This document shows positions 1-9,360 of a DNA stretch of 64,000 nucleotides, piece by piece. The stretch spans positions 1 to 64,000 of the forward strand of contig JAFEDS010000021.1 of assembly GCA_018241505.1 (NCBI GenBank). The letters are read 5' to 3'. Position numbers and translations under genes: made by a program. The notes below the pieces were generated by a model. That model did not search any database and was not told the DNA's origin. It worked only from the letters and a program-made list of their open reading frames with translations. This stretch comes from Pseudomonadota bacterium (GTDB taxonomy: Bacteria; Pseudomonadota; Gammaproteobacteria; Steroidobacterales; Steroidobacteraceae). Numbering within the stretch: the stretch's first letter is position 1; every line of letters begins with the position of its first letter.

Positions 1-657
1 GGTGATGCAGGAGTGCATGTCCGATCCGGTGCCGGCAATGACGCGCGCGGCAAAGGTGGAGGCATTGAACTCGTGCTCGGCGTACAGAATCAGCGAGGTG
101 TGCATGGCGCGCACCCAGGAGGGACTCGGGGAGCGCCGGTGCAGCAGGTGCAGGAAGTGTCCACCGACCGAGTCGTCCTCGGTCTCCACATGGATGCGCT
201 GGCCGTTGTGGCTGTAGTGATACCAGTAGCAGAGCATCGAGCCGAAAGAGGCGATGAGCTGATCGGCAATTTCGCGCGCACCGGCGACGTTGTGGTCATC
301 CTTCTCCGGCAATACGCAGCCCAACACCGAGCAGCCCGTGCGCAATACATCCATCGGATGCGCGGCGGCGGGCAGCGTTTCGAGCGCGGCGCGTACGGCT
401 GCGGACAGGCCGCGCAGCGACTTGAGCTTCAGCTTGTAACTGTCGAGCTCCGAATGAGTCGGCAGCTTGCCGTGCACGAGCAGGAACGCAATTTCCTCGA
501 ACTCGCAGGTATTGGCGATCTCGAGAATGTCATAGCCGCGGTAGTGAAGGTCATTGCCCGTGACCCCGACCGTACACAACGCAGTATTGCCAGCCGTGAC
601 CCCCGACAGCGCAACCGACTTCTTGGCCTTGCCGGCAATAGGGGCAGGTGTGCTCAT
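1..657 (-). CDS. prpC: 2-methylcitrate synthase, 3' end beyond window
   Basis: This is the first 219 codons of a citrate-synthase-fold enzyme that condenses propionyl-CoA with oxaloacetate in the methylcitrate cycle in the cytoplasm. The N-terminal part carries the family blocks [21 protein letters not shown] and [15 protein letters not shown], followed by [10 protein letters not shown] and the conserved stretch around YHYSHNG. The full protein is usually about 375-390 residues, so a little over half is visible and the C-terminal catalytic residues lie outside. The ATG at 657 overlaps the TGA of prpB as ATGA, so the two genes are translationally coupled and transcribed as prpB-prpC. The identification rests on motif recall plus the prpB neighbour. 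Confidence 0.93.
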   Translation of the reverse strand, partial: MSTPAPIAGKAKKSVALSGVTAGNTALCTVGVTGNDLHYRGYDILEIANTCEFEEIAFLLVHGKLPTHSELDSYKLKLKSLRGLSAAVRAALETLPAAAHPMDVLRTGCSVLGCVLPEKDDHNVAGAREIADQLIASFGSMLCYWYHYSHNGQRIHVETEDDSVGGHFLHLLHRRSPSPSWVRAMHTSLILYAEHEFNASTFAARVIAGTGSDMHSCIT

Positions 658-1541
658 GATTGCTTTCCAAACAGCTCGTCGAGCTTACGTTCGTAGTCGT
701 GATAGCCGAGTACGTCGTACAGCTCGGCGCGGGTTTGCATCCGATTCACCACGTTCTTCTGCGTACCCTCTTTTCGTATTTCACTGTACACGGCAAGGGC
801 AGCCTGGCTCATCGCCCTGAACGCCGACAGCGGATATAACACAAGCCGAATGCCCACCGTGCCCAATTCGGCGACAGTAAACAGCGGGGTCTGGCCAAAC
901 TCGGTGAGGTTCGCGAGCACGGGTACCCGGATCGTGCTGGTGAACTGTTTGTATTCATCCAGGGTCTTCAAAGCCTCGGCAAAGATCATGTCAGCGCCGG
1001 CTTCAACATATTGGGCGGCACGGTCTACGGCTGCCTGCTGCCCCTCGACGGCATGAGCGTCGGTGCGCGCCATGATGACGAAATTGGGATCGGTCCGACC
1101 GTCCACCGCGGCCTTGATGCGATCCACCATCTCTTCAGTAGGGACCAGGGCTTTACCCGGACGATGGCCACACCGCTTGGCTGATACTTGGTCCTCGAGA
1201 TGCATCCCGCCCGCGCCCGATTTAATGAGATCCGCGCAGGTCTTGGCGATGTTGAAAGCACCTCCCCACCCAGTATCCGCATCAACGAGCAACGGCACGT
1301 CGGTGGCCGAGCTGATTCGGCGCACATCCTCACAAACGTCATTGAGTGACGTCATTCCGAGGTCCGGCAAACCGAATGAGGCGTTTGCGACGCCGGCGCC
1401 CGAGAGGTAGATGGCTCGGAATCCCGCGCGTTCGGCCAGTAGAGCTGAATAGGCGTTAACCGTACCGGCGATTTGGAGGGGTCGTTCTGCATCGACGGCG
1501 GTCCTGAGGCGGGCGCCGGCGGAAAGGGTGGTGGTGTTCAT
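654..1541 (-). CDS. prpB: methylisocitrate lyase
   Basis: The 295-residue protein belongs to the isocitrate lyase/PEP mutase superfamily and should cleave 2-methylisocitrate into pyruvate and succinate, the last step of propionate oxidation through the methylcitrate cycle. It shows the signature loop KRCGH at residues 122-126 with the catalytic cysteine C124, the metal-binding DADTGWGG at about 87-94, and the LEDQ segment just before the loop. The length equals the usual PrpB length. It precedes prpC with a 4-base ATGA overlap. A LysR regulator is divergently transcribed 79 bases upstream, so propionate-responsive control by that regulator is plausible but not shown. Confidence 0.96.
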   Translation of the reverse strand: MNTTTLSAGARLRTAVDAERPLQIAGTVNAYSALLAERAGFRAIYLSGAGVANASFGLPDLGMTSLNDVCEDVRRISSATDVPLLVDADTGWGGAFNIAKTCADLIKSGAGGMHLEDQVSAKRCGHRPGKALVPTEEMVDRIKAAVDGRTDPNFVIMARTDAHAVEGQQAAVDRAAQYVEAGADMIFAEALKTLDEYKQFTSTIRVPVLANLTEFGQTPLFTVAELGTVGIRLVLYPLSAFRAMSQAALAVYSEIRKEGTQKNVVNRMQTRAELYDVLGYHDYERKLDELFGKQS

Positions 1542-1596
1542 GGGTCCGGATGTTAAAGGGGCGGCTGGGGGTGAAGAAAATACATTGAACGTGGCA

Positions 1597-1609
1597 TCTC
1601 TATATGAGA
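1597..1609. promoter_or_regulatory. candidate LysR box between prpB and lysR
   Basis: The dyad TCTC-N5-GAGA fits the LysR T-N11-A pattern. It lies in the 79-base divergent gap between prpB and the LysR gene, 11 bases before the LysR start, where autoregulation would be expected. Assignment is by pattern and position only. Confidence 0.4.
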
Positions 1610-1620
1610 AAAGTATTGAG

Positions 1621-2514
1621 ATGGAGCTGCGACACTTACGCTACTTCCTGGCGGTGGCCGAGGAACTGAATTTCACGCGGGCCGCCCGGCGCCTCAATAT
1701 GGCCCAACCCCCCTTGACCCAGCAGATCAAGGCCCTCGAGGCCGAAATGGGGGTCACTCTGTTCGACCGCACCGGTTACCGGGTGGAGCTCACCGATGCC
1801 GGACGGTCGTTCATGCCTCAAGTGATGCGCATCCTCGGAGACGTCCGCAATGCAGTGGCCATAGCGCAGCGAGCCGCCGCGGGCGAAGTCGGGCAAGTGC
1901 GGGTCGGCTTTACGGAGTCTGCGTCGTTCAATCCGCTGGTGACCGCCGCCTTTCGCAATTTCAGGGTCGGCTACCCTGAAGTGGAGATGTCGTTAGAAGA
2001 GAGTCCTTCTACGGTGCTGGCGAATGCGCTGCGCGATGGCCGAATTGACGCTGCATTTCTCCGGCCACCCCTGCGGTCAGATGAGGGAGTCACCCTGCAT
2101 CTGATTGATGAAGAAGAAATGGTCGTCGCAGTTCCCAGCAGTCACACCCTGGCTCAACGCACTGATCTGGAAATCCGCGATCTAGCGGAGGAGACATTCG
2201 TTCTTTACCCGCGTGCTGAGCGGCCAGGGCTTGCGGACACAGTGATCGCCGCGTGTGAGAAGGCTGGATTTGCGCCGAAGGTTAAGCAGTACACACCCCA
2301 GTTGTCCTCAACCATCAATCTGGTAGCAGCCTCGCTCGGAATCTCCATAGTCCCTCAGAGCATGCGTGGTCTTCAGCCGGAGGCTGTAACGTACAAAAGA
2401 TTGCGCGGCCTGAAGTTGACGGCGCTCCTTGGTATTGCTCATCGCACAGGCGAGGCATCTGCTCCCATCCTTCGATTCATAGAGACCGCTCGCGCGTCTC
2501 GAGCTGTAAGCTAG
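1621..2514 (+). CDS. LysR-family transcriptional regulator
   Basis: The 297-residue protein has a LysR winged helix-turn-helix at residues 1-60 ([20 protein letters not shown], then [12 protein letters not shown] and LFDRT), followed by a substrate-binding-like effector domain from about residue 90. The start at 1621 is chosen because MELRHLRYF is the canonical LysR N-terminus; an open frame extends upstream but adds only non-family sequence. The N-terminus resembles the BenM/CatM subgroup. It is divergent from prpBC and may control it, although PrpR-type activators are more usual for prp operons. The following GNAT gene begins six bases after its stop and is probably co-transcribed. Confidence 0.93.
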   Translation: MELRHLRYFLAVAEELNFTRAARRLNMAQPPLTQQIKALEAEMGVTLFDRTGYRVELTDAGRSFMPQVMRILGDVRNAVAIAQRAAAGEVGQVRVGFTESASFNPLVTAAFRNFRVGYPEVEMSLEESPSTVLANALRDGRIDAAFLRPPLRSDEGVTLHLIDEEEMVVAVPSSHTLAQRTDLEIRDLAEETFVLYPRAERPGLADTVIAACEKAGFAPKVKQYTPQLSSTINLVAASLGISIVPQSMRGLQPEAVTYKRLRGLKLTALLGIAHRTGEASAPILRFIETARASRAVS

Positions 2515-2520
2515 ATCGAT

Positions 2521-3222
2521 ATGGATACTCTCCCCGGGCGCCTGTTCGCAGATCCTGCTTGGCATGCGCTGACGACTCAGCACAGCCATCTGGCAGTGAT
2601 TGAGGGTGACGCGCGCCGCTATCCGGTTAATGTTGCGCCCTTTGCCGCACTGGCAAAACCTACGGAATTGGCGCTTTGGGAGCTTCATTCGCTGTTGGCC
2701 CCTGGTGAATACGTTTGGCTCTTTGGGACGCATTACCCCGAACTGCCGGAGCTGCGGAACGAAGGTACGTTGGAATGTGTGCAAATGGTGTTACCGCGCC
2801 AGTTCTCCGCCAAACCGGCGAACATGCAACGGCTGAGTGGGGCCGACTCGGACGCCATGGTCGCCCTGACAGACATCGCCTTCCCTGGCTTCTTCCGAAG
2901 CCATACCTACGAAATGGGAACCTACTACGGTGTTTGGTTGGACTCACGTGACGAGAGCGGCCAACTCGTTGCAATGGCCGGCGAACGTCTCACGTTGGAT
3001 GGTTACACGGAAATCAGCGGCGTATGCACGCACCCCGAGCACCGTGGGAAGGGTCTAGCGACGAGCCTGATAGCGAGGGTTGCACGGGATCATGCTGAGC
3101 AGGGTATCGTGTCGTTCCTCCACGTTACTGCTACCAACACGGGCGCTATCGAGCTCTATCTAAGACTGGGTTTTATAGAGACAGGACGTGTTGTGCTGAC
3201 GCGTATCGCACGGCCAGGCTAG
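2521..3222 (+). CDS. GNAT-family N-acetyltransferase
   Basis: The 233-residue protein has a divergent N-terminal half and a C-terminal GNAT domain at about residues 110-230. The acetyl-CoA pyrophosphate loop is seen as VCTHPEHRGKGLATSLI (R-G-x-G pattern), followed by FLHVTATNTGAIELYLRLGF, the typical fourth motif of FR47-like acetyltransferases. The acceptor substrate cannot be told from sequence. It starts six bases after the LysR stop and likely shares its transcript. Its 3' end faces the zinc-finger gene with only two bases between them. Confidence 0.85.
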   Translation: MDTLPGRLFADPAWHALTTQHSHLAVIEGDARRYPVNVAPFAALAKPTELALWELHSLLAPGEYVWLFGTHYPELPELRNEGTLECVQMVLPRQFSAKPANMQRLSGADSDAMVALTDIAFPGFFRSHTYEMGTYYGVWLDSRDESGQLVAMAGERLTLDGYTEISGVCTHPEHRGKGLATSLIARVARDHAEQGIVSFLHVTATNTGAIELYLRLGFIETGRVVLTRIARPG

Positions 3223-3224
3223 GG

Positions 3225-3491
3225 TCAACGGAGCTGGCTATCCTTACTACCGCGCCGGTTGTACCCACTGAACACCCCATCTTCCTTGTCGTCAGCTTCC
3301 TGGCAGGTGATACACAGACGTACACCGGGCACGGCCTGGCGACGTGCTTCGGGAATGCTGGCGCCACAGTCAGCACAGTGGGTCAATGACGGGCCCCGCG
3401 ACAAACGACTTTGCGCACGGTCGATTCCGTCCTTCACAGTCGCGTCGATCTGGTCCTGTACTGCACCGTCGCCTGCCCAACCCGTCGCCAT
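3225..3491 (-). CDS. DksA/TraR-type C4 zinc finger protein
   Basis: The 88-residue protein carries one zinc finger with cysteines C39, C42, C60 and C63, spaced C-X2-C-X17-C-X2-C, in the sequence HCADCG...LCITCQ. This is the TraR/YbiI type of the DksA family, small proteins that can act in the secondary channel of RNA polymerase. The N-terminal helix QDQIDATVKDGIDRA is typical of the group. The AGGAAAGG ribosome-binding site directly precedes its ATG at 3491. It is convergent with the GNAT gene and divergent from the antiporter. Whether it binds polymerase in this host is not deducible. Confidence 0.88.
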   Translation of the reverse strand: MATGWAGDGAVQDQIDATVKDGIDRAQSRLSRGPSLTHCADCGASIPEARRQAVPGVRLCITCQEADDKEDGVFSGYNRRGSKDSQLR

Positions 3492-3587
3492 GCCTTTCCT
3501 CCGCCAATTAGCCTCCAGTCTTAATAGTTGCCGCTGAGGCCGATTGCAAGCGTAGACTAATTCTAGAACACGAGCGAAGTTTACCGA

Positions 3588-5201
3588 ATGCTGACCACCG
3601 TCCAGCTCTTCGTCGGCCTGCTGGTCGTCATCTCAGTCATTGCCTTCATTGCGGTACGCCTCCAGGTCCCCGCGTCCATTCTGCTGGTGCTGGGCGGCGT
3701 GGGGCTCGGCCTGCCGTCCGCCGTCCCCAATGTCGACCTTTCCCCGGAAGTCGTCCTGCTCCTCGTGCTGCCGCCGATCATTTATTCGGCGTCTGTTGCC
3801 ATGAGTTGGAACGAATTCAAATCCAACTTGCGGCCGATTTCATTGTTGGCGATCGGTTGTGTGGTCTTTACTGCGACGGCCGTCGCGGCGGCCGCTCACT
3901 ACTGGATGGGGTTCACCTGGCAGCTAGGCTTCGTGCTCGGCGCCATCGTGTCGCCGCCCGACGCGGTGGCGCCGTTGTCCATTGCCAGGCGATTGCATCT
4001 TCCGCGCCGGATCGTGGTGATTCTCGAAGGCGAGGGGCTGGCGAACGATGCAACTGCACTGATCCTCTATCGATTTGCCGTTGCCGCGGTGCTGGGCGGT
4101 ACGTTCTCGCTCGCACATGCCGTGGGTGAGTTTGTTGCCATCCTCGCCGGCGAGCTCGTGTGGGGAATGGCGGTGGGTTGGATGATGTTGCGGCTGCGGC
4201 GCTGGGTCGGCGATCCCCGCGTTGAGATCATGCTCTCCGTGTTGACCCCGTTCGCGGCCTACTGGCCGCCTGAATTCCTGGGCGGATCCGGCGTGCTGGC
4301 GACGGTGACCACCGGCCTCTACATCAGTTGGAACGGCCAGCGTCTCATCAGTGCGACTACGCGCCTGCAGGGGATATTTTTCTGGAACTTTCTGATCTAT
4401 GTGATCGAGGGCCTGGTATTTCTGCTCACGGGCCTGCAGGCACACACCCTGGTTTCCGGGCTCAAAACCCATGCGCTTTCCGACCTGGCGCTGTCGGGCG
4501 CCATAGTCAGCGCGGTGGTCATTGTTACCCGCTTCATCTGGATGTATCCGGCAACGTATCTGCCACGCGTGTTGAGTGCCTCCCTACGGCGCCGTGATCC
4601 CGCTCCACCGTGGCAGTGGCCAACCATACTCGCCTTCACCGGCGTCAGAGGAATTGTGTCGCTGGCCGCCGCGCTCGCGATCCCACTCACCGTGGCCGAT
4701 GGCGCGCCATTTCCGGAACGCGATTGGATTCTCGTACTTGCCTTTATCGTTGTCCTCGTGACGTTGGTGGGGCAGGGGCTGACACTACCGTGGGTGGTCC
4801 GGGCATTGGGTCTCGCCAACGCGGGACTTCGGGAGCGCGAAGAACAACGGCTCGAAGAGTTTCAGGCACGAGGCGAAGCGATCGAAGCCGCGGCCCAGCG
4901 CCTGGACGCATTGGCGTCCGACCCCGATGTTCCCGCCGACATCATTGCCCGACTGCGCGCGCATCATCGCTATCGCCTGGAGCAGATCAAGATGCGCAAC
5001 TGCGATAACGCACAGCAGCGCAAGCGCATTGCGCAGGGCGATGCATTCGAGCTGGAGTTGATTGCGGCCGAACGCGAGCTCGTCAACGGGAAATACCGCC
5101 ACGGCACCCTGAAGGACGAGACGCGGCGCCGCCTGGAACACGAGCTCGATTTGCGTGACGCGCAACTGGCCAGTGTGCGGAACGAGGAAAATGGCGGTTA
5201 G
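3588..5201 (+). CDS. CPA1-family Na+/H+ antiporter
   Basis: The 537-residue inner-membrane protein has about a dozen hydrophobic segments in the first 410 residues and a charged cytoplasmic tail (about 410-537) with helical, coiled-coil-like sequence rich in Glu and Arg. Family marks are SPPDAVAPLSIARRL and the ion-binding GEGLANDATALILYRFA in the middle of the protein, plus GVRGIVSLAAALAIP near the last helices. It should exchange cytoplasmic Na+ (or K+) for protons and so help pH and salt homeostasis. It stands alone, and no regulator is adjacent. Confidence 0.93.
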   Translation: MLTTVQLFVGLLVVISVIAFIAVRLQVPASILLVLGGVGLGLPSAVPNVDLSPEVVLLLVLPPIIYSASVAMSWNEFKSNLRPISLLAIGCVVFTATAVAAAAHYWMGFTWQLGFVLGAIVSPPDAVAPLSIARRLHLPRRIVVILEGEGLANDATALILYRFAVAAVLGGTFSLAHAVGEFVAILAGELVWGMAVGWMMLRLRRWVGDPRVEIMLSVLTPFAAYWPPEFLGGSGVLATVTTGLYISWNGQRLISATTRLQGIFFWNFLIYVIEGLVFLLTGLQAHTLVSGLKTHALSDLALSGAIVSAVVIVTRFIWMYPATYLPRVLSASLRRRDPAPPWQWPTILAFTGVRGIVSLAAALAIPLTVADGAPFPERDWILVLAFIVVLVTLVGQGLTLPWVVRALGLANAGLREREEQRLEEFQARGEAIEAAAQRLDALASDPDVPADIIARLRAHHRYRLEQIKMRNCDNAQQRKRIAQGDAFELELIAAERELVNGKYRHGTLKDETRRRLEHELDLRDAQLASVRNEENGG

Positions 5202-5242
5202 GGTGCGCTATTCTGCGTTCTTTGCACGAAGGACACTCCAGG

Positions 5243-7378
5243 ATGTGGCTCGAATATCGCGCGGCGGTCATGGCCGCCTGTCTGATTGCCCCGATCGCAG
5301 CCGCGGCTTCGCAAGCGGCAGCACCGAGCCCAACTCCTGTCGTGAAGACGCCCATCACTCACGAAAAGCTGTGGTTGATGAGGCGCGTGGGCGCACCCGA
5401 AGTCAGCCCTGACGGCAAGTGGGCTGTTTTCCCGGTGCTCGAGCCTGCCTACGAGCCGGAGCGCGAAAGCAGTGATCTCTGGTTGGTCGACACGGACGGC
5501 AAAGCGCCCGCACGCCGCTTGACCCATACCCGCGAGTCCGAGGGGAGCGTGGCCTGGTCGCCTGACAGTAAGTCGATTGTTTTCACCACCAAGCGTGAGG
5601 GGGATGAAGTCGAGCAAGTGTATCTTCTCGAGCTTTCTTTGGGTGGCGAGGCCCGGCGCCTGACCAATGTCGCCACCGGAGCCTCCAACCCGAAGTGGCG
5701 GCCCGATGGCAAGGCCATCCTGTTTGAGTCGTCGGTGTTTCCGAATGCCCTGGACGATGCAGCCAACAGAAAGATCGCGGCCGAGCGCAAGGCACTCAAA
5801 TATAACGTGCATGCCTACGAGCACTTTCCCGTGCGCTACTGGAATCGCTGGCTCGATGATCGCCAGCCCACGATTCTCGTGCAGTCGATCCAGGAGGGGG
5901 CCACGGCCAGGGATATTCTCTCGCCCACGGCTTTCGCGCGGGCCAGCGGATTCTCCGGCGTGCAGGGCGAGACCAACATCTCACTGTCCCCGATCTGGAG
6001 CCCGGATGGCCGCGAAGTCGTGTTTGCCGCGACCACGGAGCGTTGGAATTCAGCGTTTTCTCATGTCGGTTACCATCTCTACAGAATGAGTGCCGACGGC
6101 GCTGCTGAACCCAAAGTGGTGACGCCGGCCGTGGGCGAATACTCCGAAGCCGTTTTCGCTCCGAATGGCAAAGCGCTGTATTTCAAATACGCGCCCCAGG
6201 ACAGCGAAATCTATCACCTGGAAAAGCTGCAGCGAGTCGCGTGGCCGGCGGGCGGCGCGGCTGCCGAGGTCACGCGCGACTTCGATCGAATGGTGTCAGG
6301 TTATGTGCTGACCTCGGACAGTCGCACGATTTACACGCGGACACCGGAGGCGGGGCGGGAAAATATCTATCGTGTCGCGGCTTCCGGTGGCCGGCCGACC
6401 CAGGTCATCGGCCTCGAGGTCGGCGGTTACACTCATATTGCCAGCGCCCAGAAGTCCGCCACGCCGGTGTTGATTGCTACGTACGGCAGTTCCATCAGTC
6501 CGGCGGAGGTCGTCCGGCTCGACCCCAACACTCACCGCCACGTCAACCTGACACAGTTTGACACCGTGATCGCCGCCTCGATCGACTGGCGTCCGCCCGA
6601 GCACTTCTATTTCACCAGCGCCCGGGGACGCAACATCCACAACATGATTGTGCTTCCACCGGGCTTCGATCCCGCCAAAAAATACCCGCTGTTCGTGCTG
6701 ATTCACGGCGGCGCGGCCAGCTTCAATCCGGACCAGATCGGGTTGCGTTGGAACTACCATCTGCTGGGAGCGCCGGGCTACGTGCTGTTGCTCACCGATT
6801 ACACCGGCTCAACCAGCTTCGGTGAACAGTTTGCGCAGGCCATCAAGCTCGATCCCTTGAAGACCCCCGGCGATGAAATCAACCAGGCGGTGGATGAGGC
6901 TTTGAAACGCTACTCCTACATCGATGGCAGCCGGATGTGCGCGGGAGGTGCGAGCTATGGTGGGCACCTGGCCAACTGGCTGGAAGCCACCACGACCCGC
7001 TATAAGTGCATTGTCAGTCACGCCGGTGAGGTGGACCTCACCACCCAGTGGGGCGAGAGCGACGCCATCTATGAGCGCGAGATCACCAACGGCGGGCCGC
7101 CGTGGGCCGGCAGTCCGATCTGGCGCGATCAAAGCCCGATCGCCTACGCCGCAAACTGGAAGACTCCGATACTACTGAGCATCGGCGAGAAGGACTTTCG
7201 GGTGCCGATCGGCAATACATTGGAGAACTGGGCCACGCTGCAGCGCATGCATGTGCCCAGCCGCCTGTTGGTTTGGCCCGATGCCTGGCACTGGATACTC
7301 AAGGCCGAGGACAGCCGCCACTTCTACGACGAAGTACATGCCTGGCTCGGGAAGTATCTGCAAGACCCGAACCACTGA
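5243..7378 (+). CDS. exported S9-family peptidase (prolyl oligopeptidase type)
   Basis: The 711-residue protein begins with a signal peptide (WLEYRAAVMAACLIAPIAAAA). A beta-propeller of WD40/TolB-like repeats follows (DGKWAVF, AWSPDSKSIVFTTKR, IWSPDGREVVFAA), then an alpha/beta hydrolase domain from about residue 460. The nucleophile is S571 in GGASYGGH, and the histidine is in WPDAWHWI near the C-terminus. It should release dipeptides or short peptides in the periplasm. ATG 5243 is preferred over one seven codons upstream because the signal peptide then starts correctly. A strong hairpin lies just downstream of the stop. Confidence 0.92.
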   Translation: MWLEYRAAVMAACLIAPIAAAASQAAAPSPTPVVKTPITHEKLWLMRRVGAPEVSPDGKWAVFPVLEPAYEPERESSDLWLVDTDGKAPARRLTHTRESEGSVAWSPDSKSIVFTTKREGDEVEQVYLLELSLGGEARRLTNVATGASNPKWRPDGKAILFESSVFPNALDDAANRKIAAERKALKYNVHAYEHFPVRYWNRWLDDRQPTILVQSIQEGATARDILSPTAFARASGFSGVQGETNISLSPIWSPDGREVVFAATTERWNSAFSHVGYHLYRMSADGAAEPKVVTPAVGEYSEAVFAPNGKALYFKYAPQDSEIYHLEKLQRVAWPAGGAAAEVTRDFDRMVSGYVLTSDSRTIYTRTPEAGRENIYRVAASGGRPTQVIGLEVGGYTHIASAQKSATPVLIATYGSSISPAEVVRLDPNTHRHVNLTQFDTVIAASIDWRPPEHFYFTSARGRNIHNMIVLPPGFDPAKKYPLFVLIHGGAASFNPDQIGLRWNYHLLGAPGYVLLLTDYTGSTSFGEQFAQAIKLDPLKTPGDEINQAVDEALKRYSYIDGSRMCAGGASYGGHLANWLEATTTRYKCIVSHAGEVDLTTQWGESDAIYEREITNGGPPWAGSPIWRDQSPIAYAANWKTPILLSIGEKDFRVPIGNTLENWATLQRMHVPSRLLVWPDAWHWILKAEDSRHFYDEVHAWLGKYLQDPNH

Positions 7379-7391
7379 CTTCGAGCAGCGA

Positions 7392-7413
7392 GGGCGGGGC
7401 CGTGGCCCCGCCC
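7392..7413. terminator. bidirectional hairpin between convergent genes
   Basis: A perfect inverted repeat (GGGCGGGGCC, two-base spacer, GGCCCCGCCC) lies in the 49-base gap between the S9 peptidase gene and the convergent host-attachment gene. It has no T-run, so it is either a weak intrinsic terminator or a transcript-end stabiliser for both genes. Confidence 0.65.
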
Positions 7414-7427
7414 CGCGGACCCCAGCG

Positions 7428-7877
7428 TTACTTCGCTTGCTCCATCTGCAACATCCGTGCAATTTCCGGTAGCGGCTGTCCAGTCAGATCCTTGGGTATT
7501 TCGGCGGTAATCTTCTGCTCGACTTCCTTTCGTAAGGCCCCGCGCATGCTGCCGAGCGCGCGCGGCGGCGCCACAATCACCAGGTGTTGAAAATTCTGGT
7601 CGTGGGATTTTCTGTAGAGAGCTTCCGCTACGTCCATGGCAAAGCGATCCTCCGCAAGCTGGTGCCAATCCGTCTCCTCCAGGGCACTTTTTGACGCGCC
7701 ATCGGTGCCTGGATGGCGGCCGGGTCGATCGCTTCCCTGGTCCCGGGTAGCGGGATTGTCCTGTTCCATCACTTTTTCGGTCATGAGATCGGGATTTGCG
7801 GCGGCGCCCCGGTTACGTAGGAACAGGGCTTTGCGCCCATCACCTATCAATACCAGCGTGTCATTGGGAATGAGCAT
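7428..7877 (-). CDS. host attachment family protein
   Basis: The 149-residue protein matches the family first named for an Agrobacterium protein needed for attachment to host cells: MLIPNDTLVLIGDG at the N-terminus, a variable polar middle, and the conserved LVIVAPPRALGSMR...EVEQKITAEIPKDLT at the end. The fold resembles the eRF1/Pelota middle domain, and the real biochemical role is unclear. ATG 7877 is chosen because AAAGGAA sits seven bases upstream; the open frame extends 44 codons further without family similarity. The middle part (residues 30-70) is rich in Asp, Pro, Ser and Gly and probably disordered. Confidence 0.85.
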   Translation of the reverse strand: MLIPNDTLVLIGDGRKALFLRNRGAAANPDLMTEKVMEQDNPATRDQGSDRPGRHPGTDGASKSALEETDWHQLAEDRFAMDVAEALYRKSHDQNFQHLVIVAPPRALGSMRGALRKEVEQKITAEIPKDLTGQPLPEIARMLQMEQAK

Positions 7878-7980
7878 GGGGTTCCTTTGACTGAAGCTGT
7901 TCGCATTGCTGATCCCAGCCAATCCTGCAAGGCCCATACCCGCTTGGACTGGGCGTTCCCGGCACGCGCACGTGGCGATG

Positions 7981-8376
7981 CTAAAGAAACGGCTCGTCAA
8001 CCTCCACATCCAATGCCGTCACCAGCCGGTTGGTTTCATTCGCCAGGCCGACAATCGCCAGCAGCTCCGAATACTGACTTTCGGTCATGCCTTTGTTGCG
8101 GGCGGCGGAGCCGTGCGAGGCAATACAATAGCGGCACCCATTGGATGCGCTGACCGCCACGTACAGCATTTCCTTCACCAGCGGATCAATCGTCCCAGGT
8201 CCCATCACTTCCTTGATGTTCGCCCAGATGCGGCGCAGGGCAATCGGGTCGTGGGCCAGGACCTTCCAGAAATTGTTGATCCAGTCGGTCTTGCGTGTGG
8301 CCATGATGTCGTCATACACGGCGCGCACTTCGGGTGAAGCGTCCTCGTACTCGATCGGCTGACGTTTGGCGCTCAT
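7981..8376 (-). CDS. carboxymuconolactone decarboxylase / AhpD-like protein
   Basis: The 131-residue all-helical protein carries the AhpD-type active-site pattern C81-X2-C84-X3-H88 (CRYCIASH) preceded by E69. Members act as alkylhydroperoxidase partners or, without the cysteines, as lactone decarboxylases; the intact cysteine pair points to a peroxidase-like redox role. It is the last gene of the 13990-7981 operon and starts nine bases after the quinone oxidoreductase stop, with GAGGG six bases before the ATG. Its place in a catabolic operon suggests removal of peroxide made by a partner oxidase, which is inference. Confidence 0.9.
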   Translation of the reverse strand: MSAKRQPIEYEDASPEVRAVYDDIMATRKTDWINNFWKVLAHDPIALRRIWANIKEVMGPGTIDPLVKEMLYVAVSASNGCRYCIASHGSAARNKGMTESQYSELLAIVGLANETNRLVTALDVEVDEPFL

Positions 8377-8385
8377 GGGCAGCCC

Positions 8386-9360
8386 TCAAACTGTGAGAAT
8401 GATGGCCCCGGTGGTCGACCGGGACTCGAGTGCAGTGTGTGCTCGGGACGCTTCGTTCAAGGGCACGCGCAGGCCGATGCGCGGCGTCAACACACCCGCC
8501 AGCACCATCTTGAAGGTTTCCTCCGCCATGGCATCCCGCGCTGAGCGCTCGCGCAAATAATGGAACACAATCGGCCTCACCACCGCATTCGAGCGGGCGG
8601 CCAGGCGTGAAATGGCGAAGGGCGGTACTGGGCCGGATGACTGGCCGAAATTGACCAGGGTGCCGAAATAACCCAGGCACTCCAGGGAGCCGTCGAAAGT
8701 GTCGGCGCCCACCGAGTCATAGACAACATCGACACCGCGGCCGTGCGTGAACGACTTGACACGTTCCACGAAGTTTTCATTCCGATACAGAATGACTTCG
8801 TCGGCACCACAGCCCCGGGCAATTTTGGCTTTCTCGGTCGAGCCCACGGTTGCAATCACCCGTGCTCCCAGGTGCTTACCCCAATGCACGAGGAATTGCC
8901 CGACTCCGCCGGCGGCTGCGTGCACCAGAATGGTTTCCTCTGGCAACACACGACGTGTATGTCGCAGCAGCATGCACGCGGTGAGACCCTTTACCGCCAG
9001 GCTGGCAGCCGCTTCATTGCTGATGGCATCGGGTATGCGGAAGGCGACAGAGGCGGGCAACACGCGCTGCTCGGAGTAGGCGCCGTAGCTTTGCGTGACA
9101 TAGACGATGCGGTCACCCGGAACGAACGCAGTCACATCTGTGCCGACTTTCTCCACAACTCCGGCGGCCTCGACACCCGGTATGCCGGGCAGCGTCAAAG
9201 TCTTGTAACTACCGCTACGGACATAGGTGTCATGAAAATTGACACCAATGGCGGTGTGACGGATGAGCAGCTCACCGGGTCCCGGCTCACCAACAGGCAC
9301 ATCTTCCCACAGCAGCTTCTCCGGACCGCCGTACTCTCGAACAACAATGGCGCGTGTCAT
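8386..9360 (-). CDS. NADPH:quinone oxidoreductase, zinc-independent MDR family
   Basis: The 324-residue protein is a medium-chain dehydrogenase/reductase of the QOR type. It shows GVNFHDTYVRSG near the N-terminus, the nucleotide loop HAAAGGVGQFLVHWGKHLGA, and YDSVGADTFDGSLECL later. The structural and catalytic zinc cysteines of true alcohol dehydrogenases are absent. It should reduce quinones or alpha,beta-unsaturated carbonyls with NADPH. ATG 9360 overlaps the TGA of the aminotransferase gene (ATGA), which fixes the start; a longer frame upstream is a shadow of the aminotransferase coding sequence. Confidence 0.92.
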   Translation of the reverse strand: MTRAIVVREYGGPEKLLWEDVPVGEPGPGELLIRHTAIGVNFHDTYVRSGSYKTLTLPGIPGVEAAGVVEKVGTDVTAFVPGDRIVYVTQSYGAYSEQRVLPASVAFRIPDAISNEAAASLAVKGLTACMLLRHTRRVLPEETILVHAAAGGVGQFLVHWGKHLGARVIATVGSTEKAKIARGCGADEVILYRNENFVERVKSFTHGRGVDVVYDSVGADTFDGSLECLGYFGTLVNFGQSSGPVPPFAISRLAARSNAVVRPIVFHYLRERSARDAMAEETFKMVLAGVLTPRIGLRVPLNEASRAHTALESRSTTGAIILTV

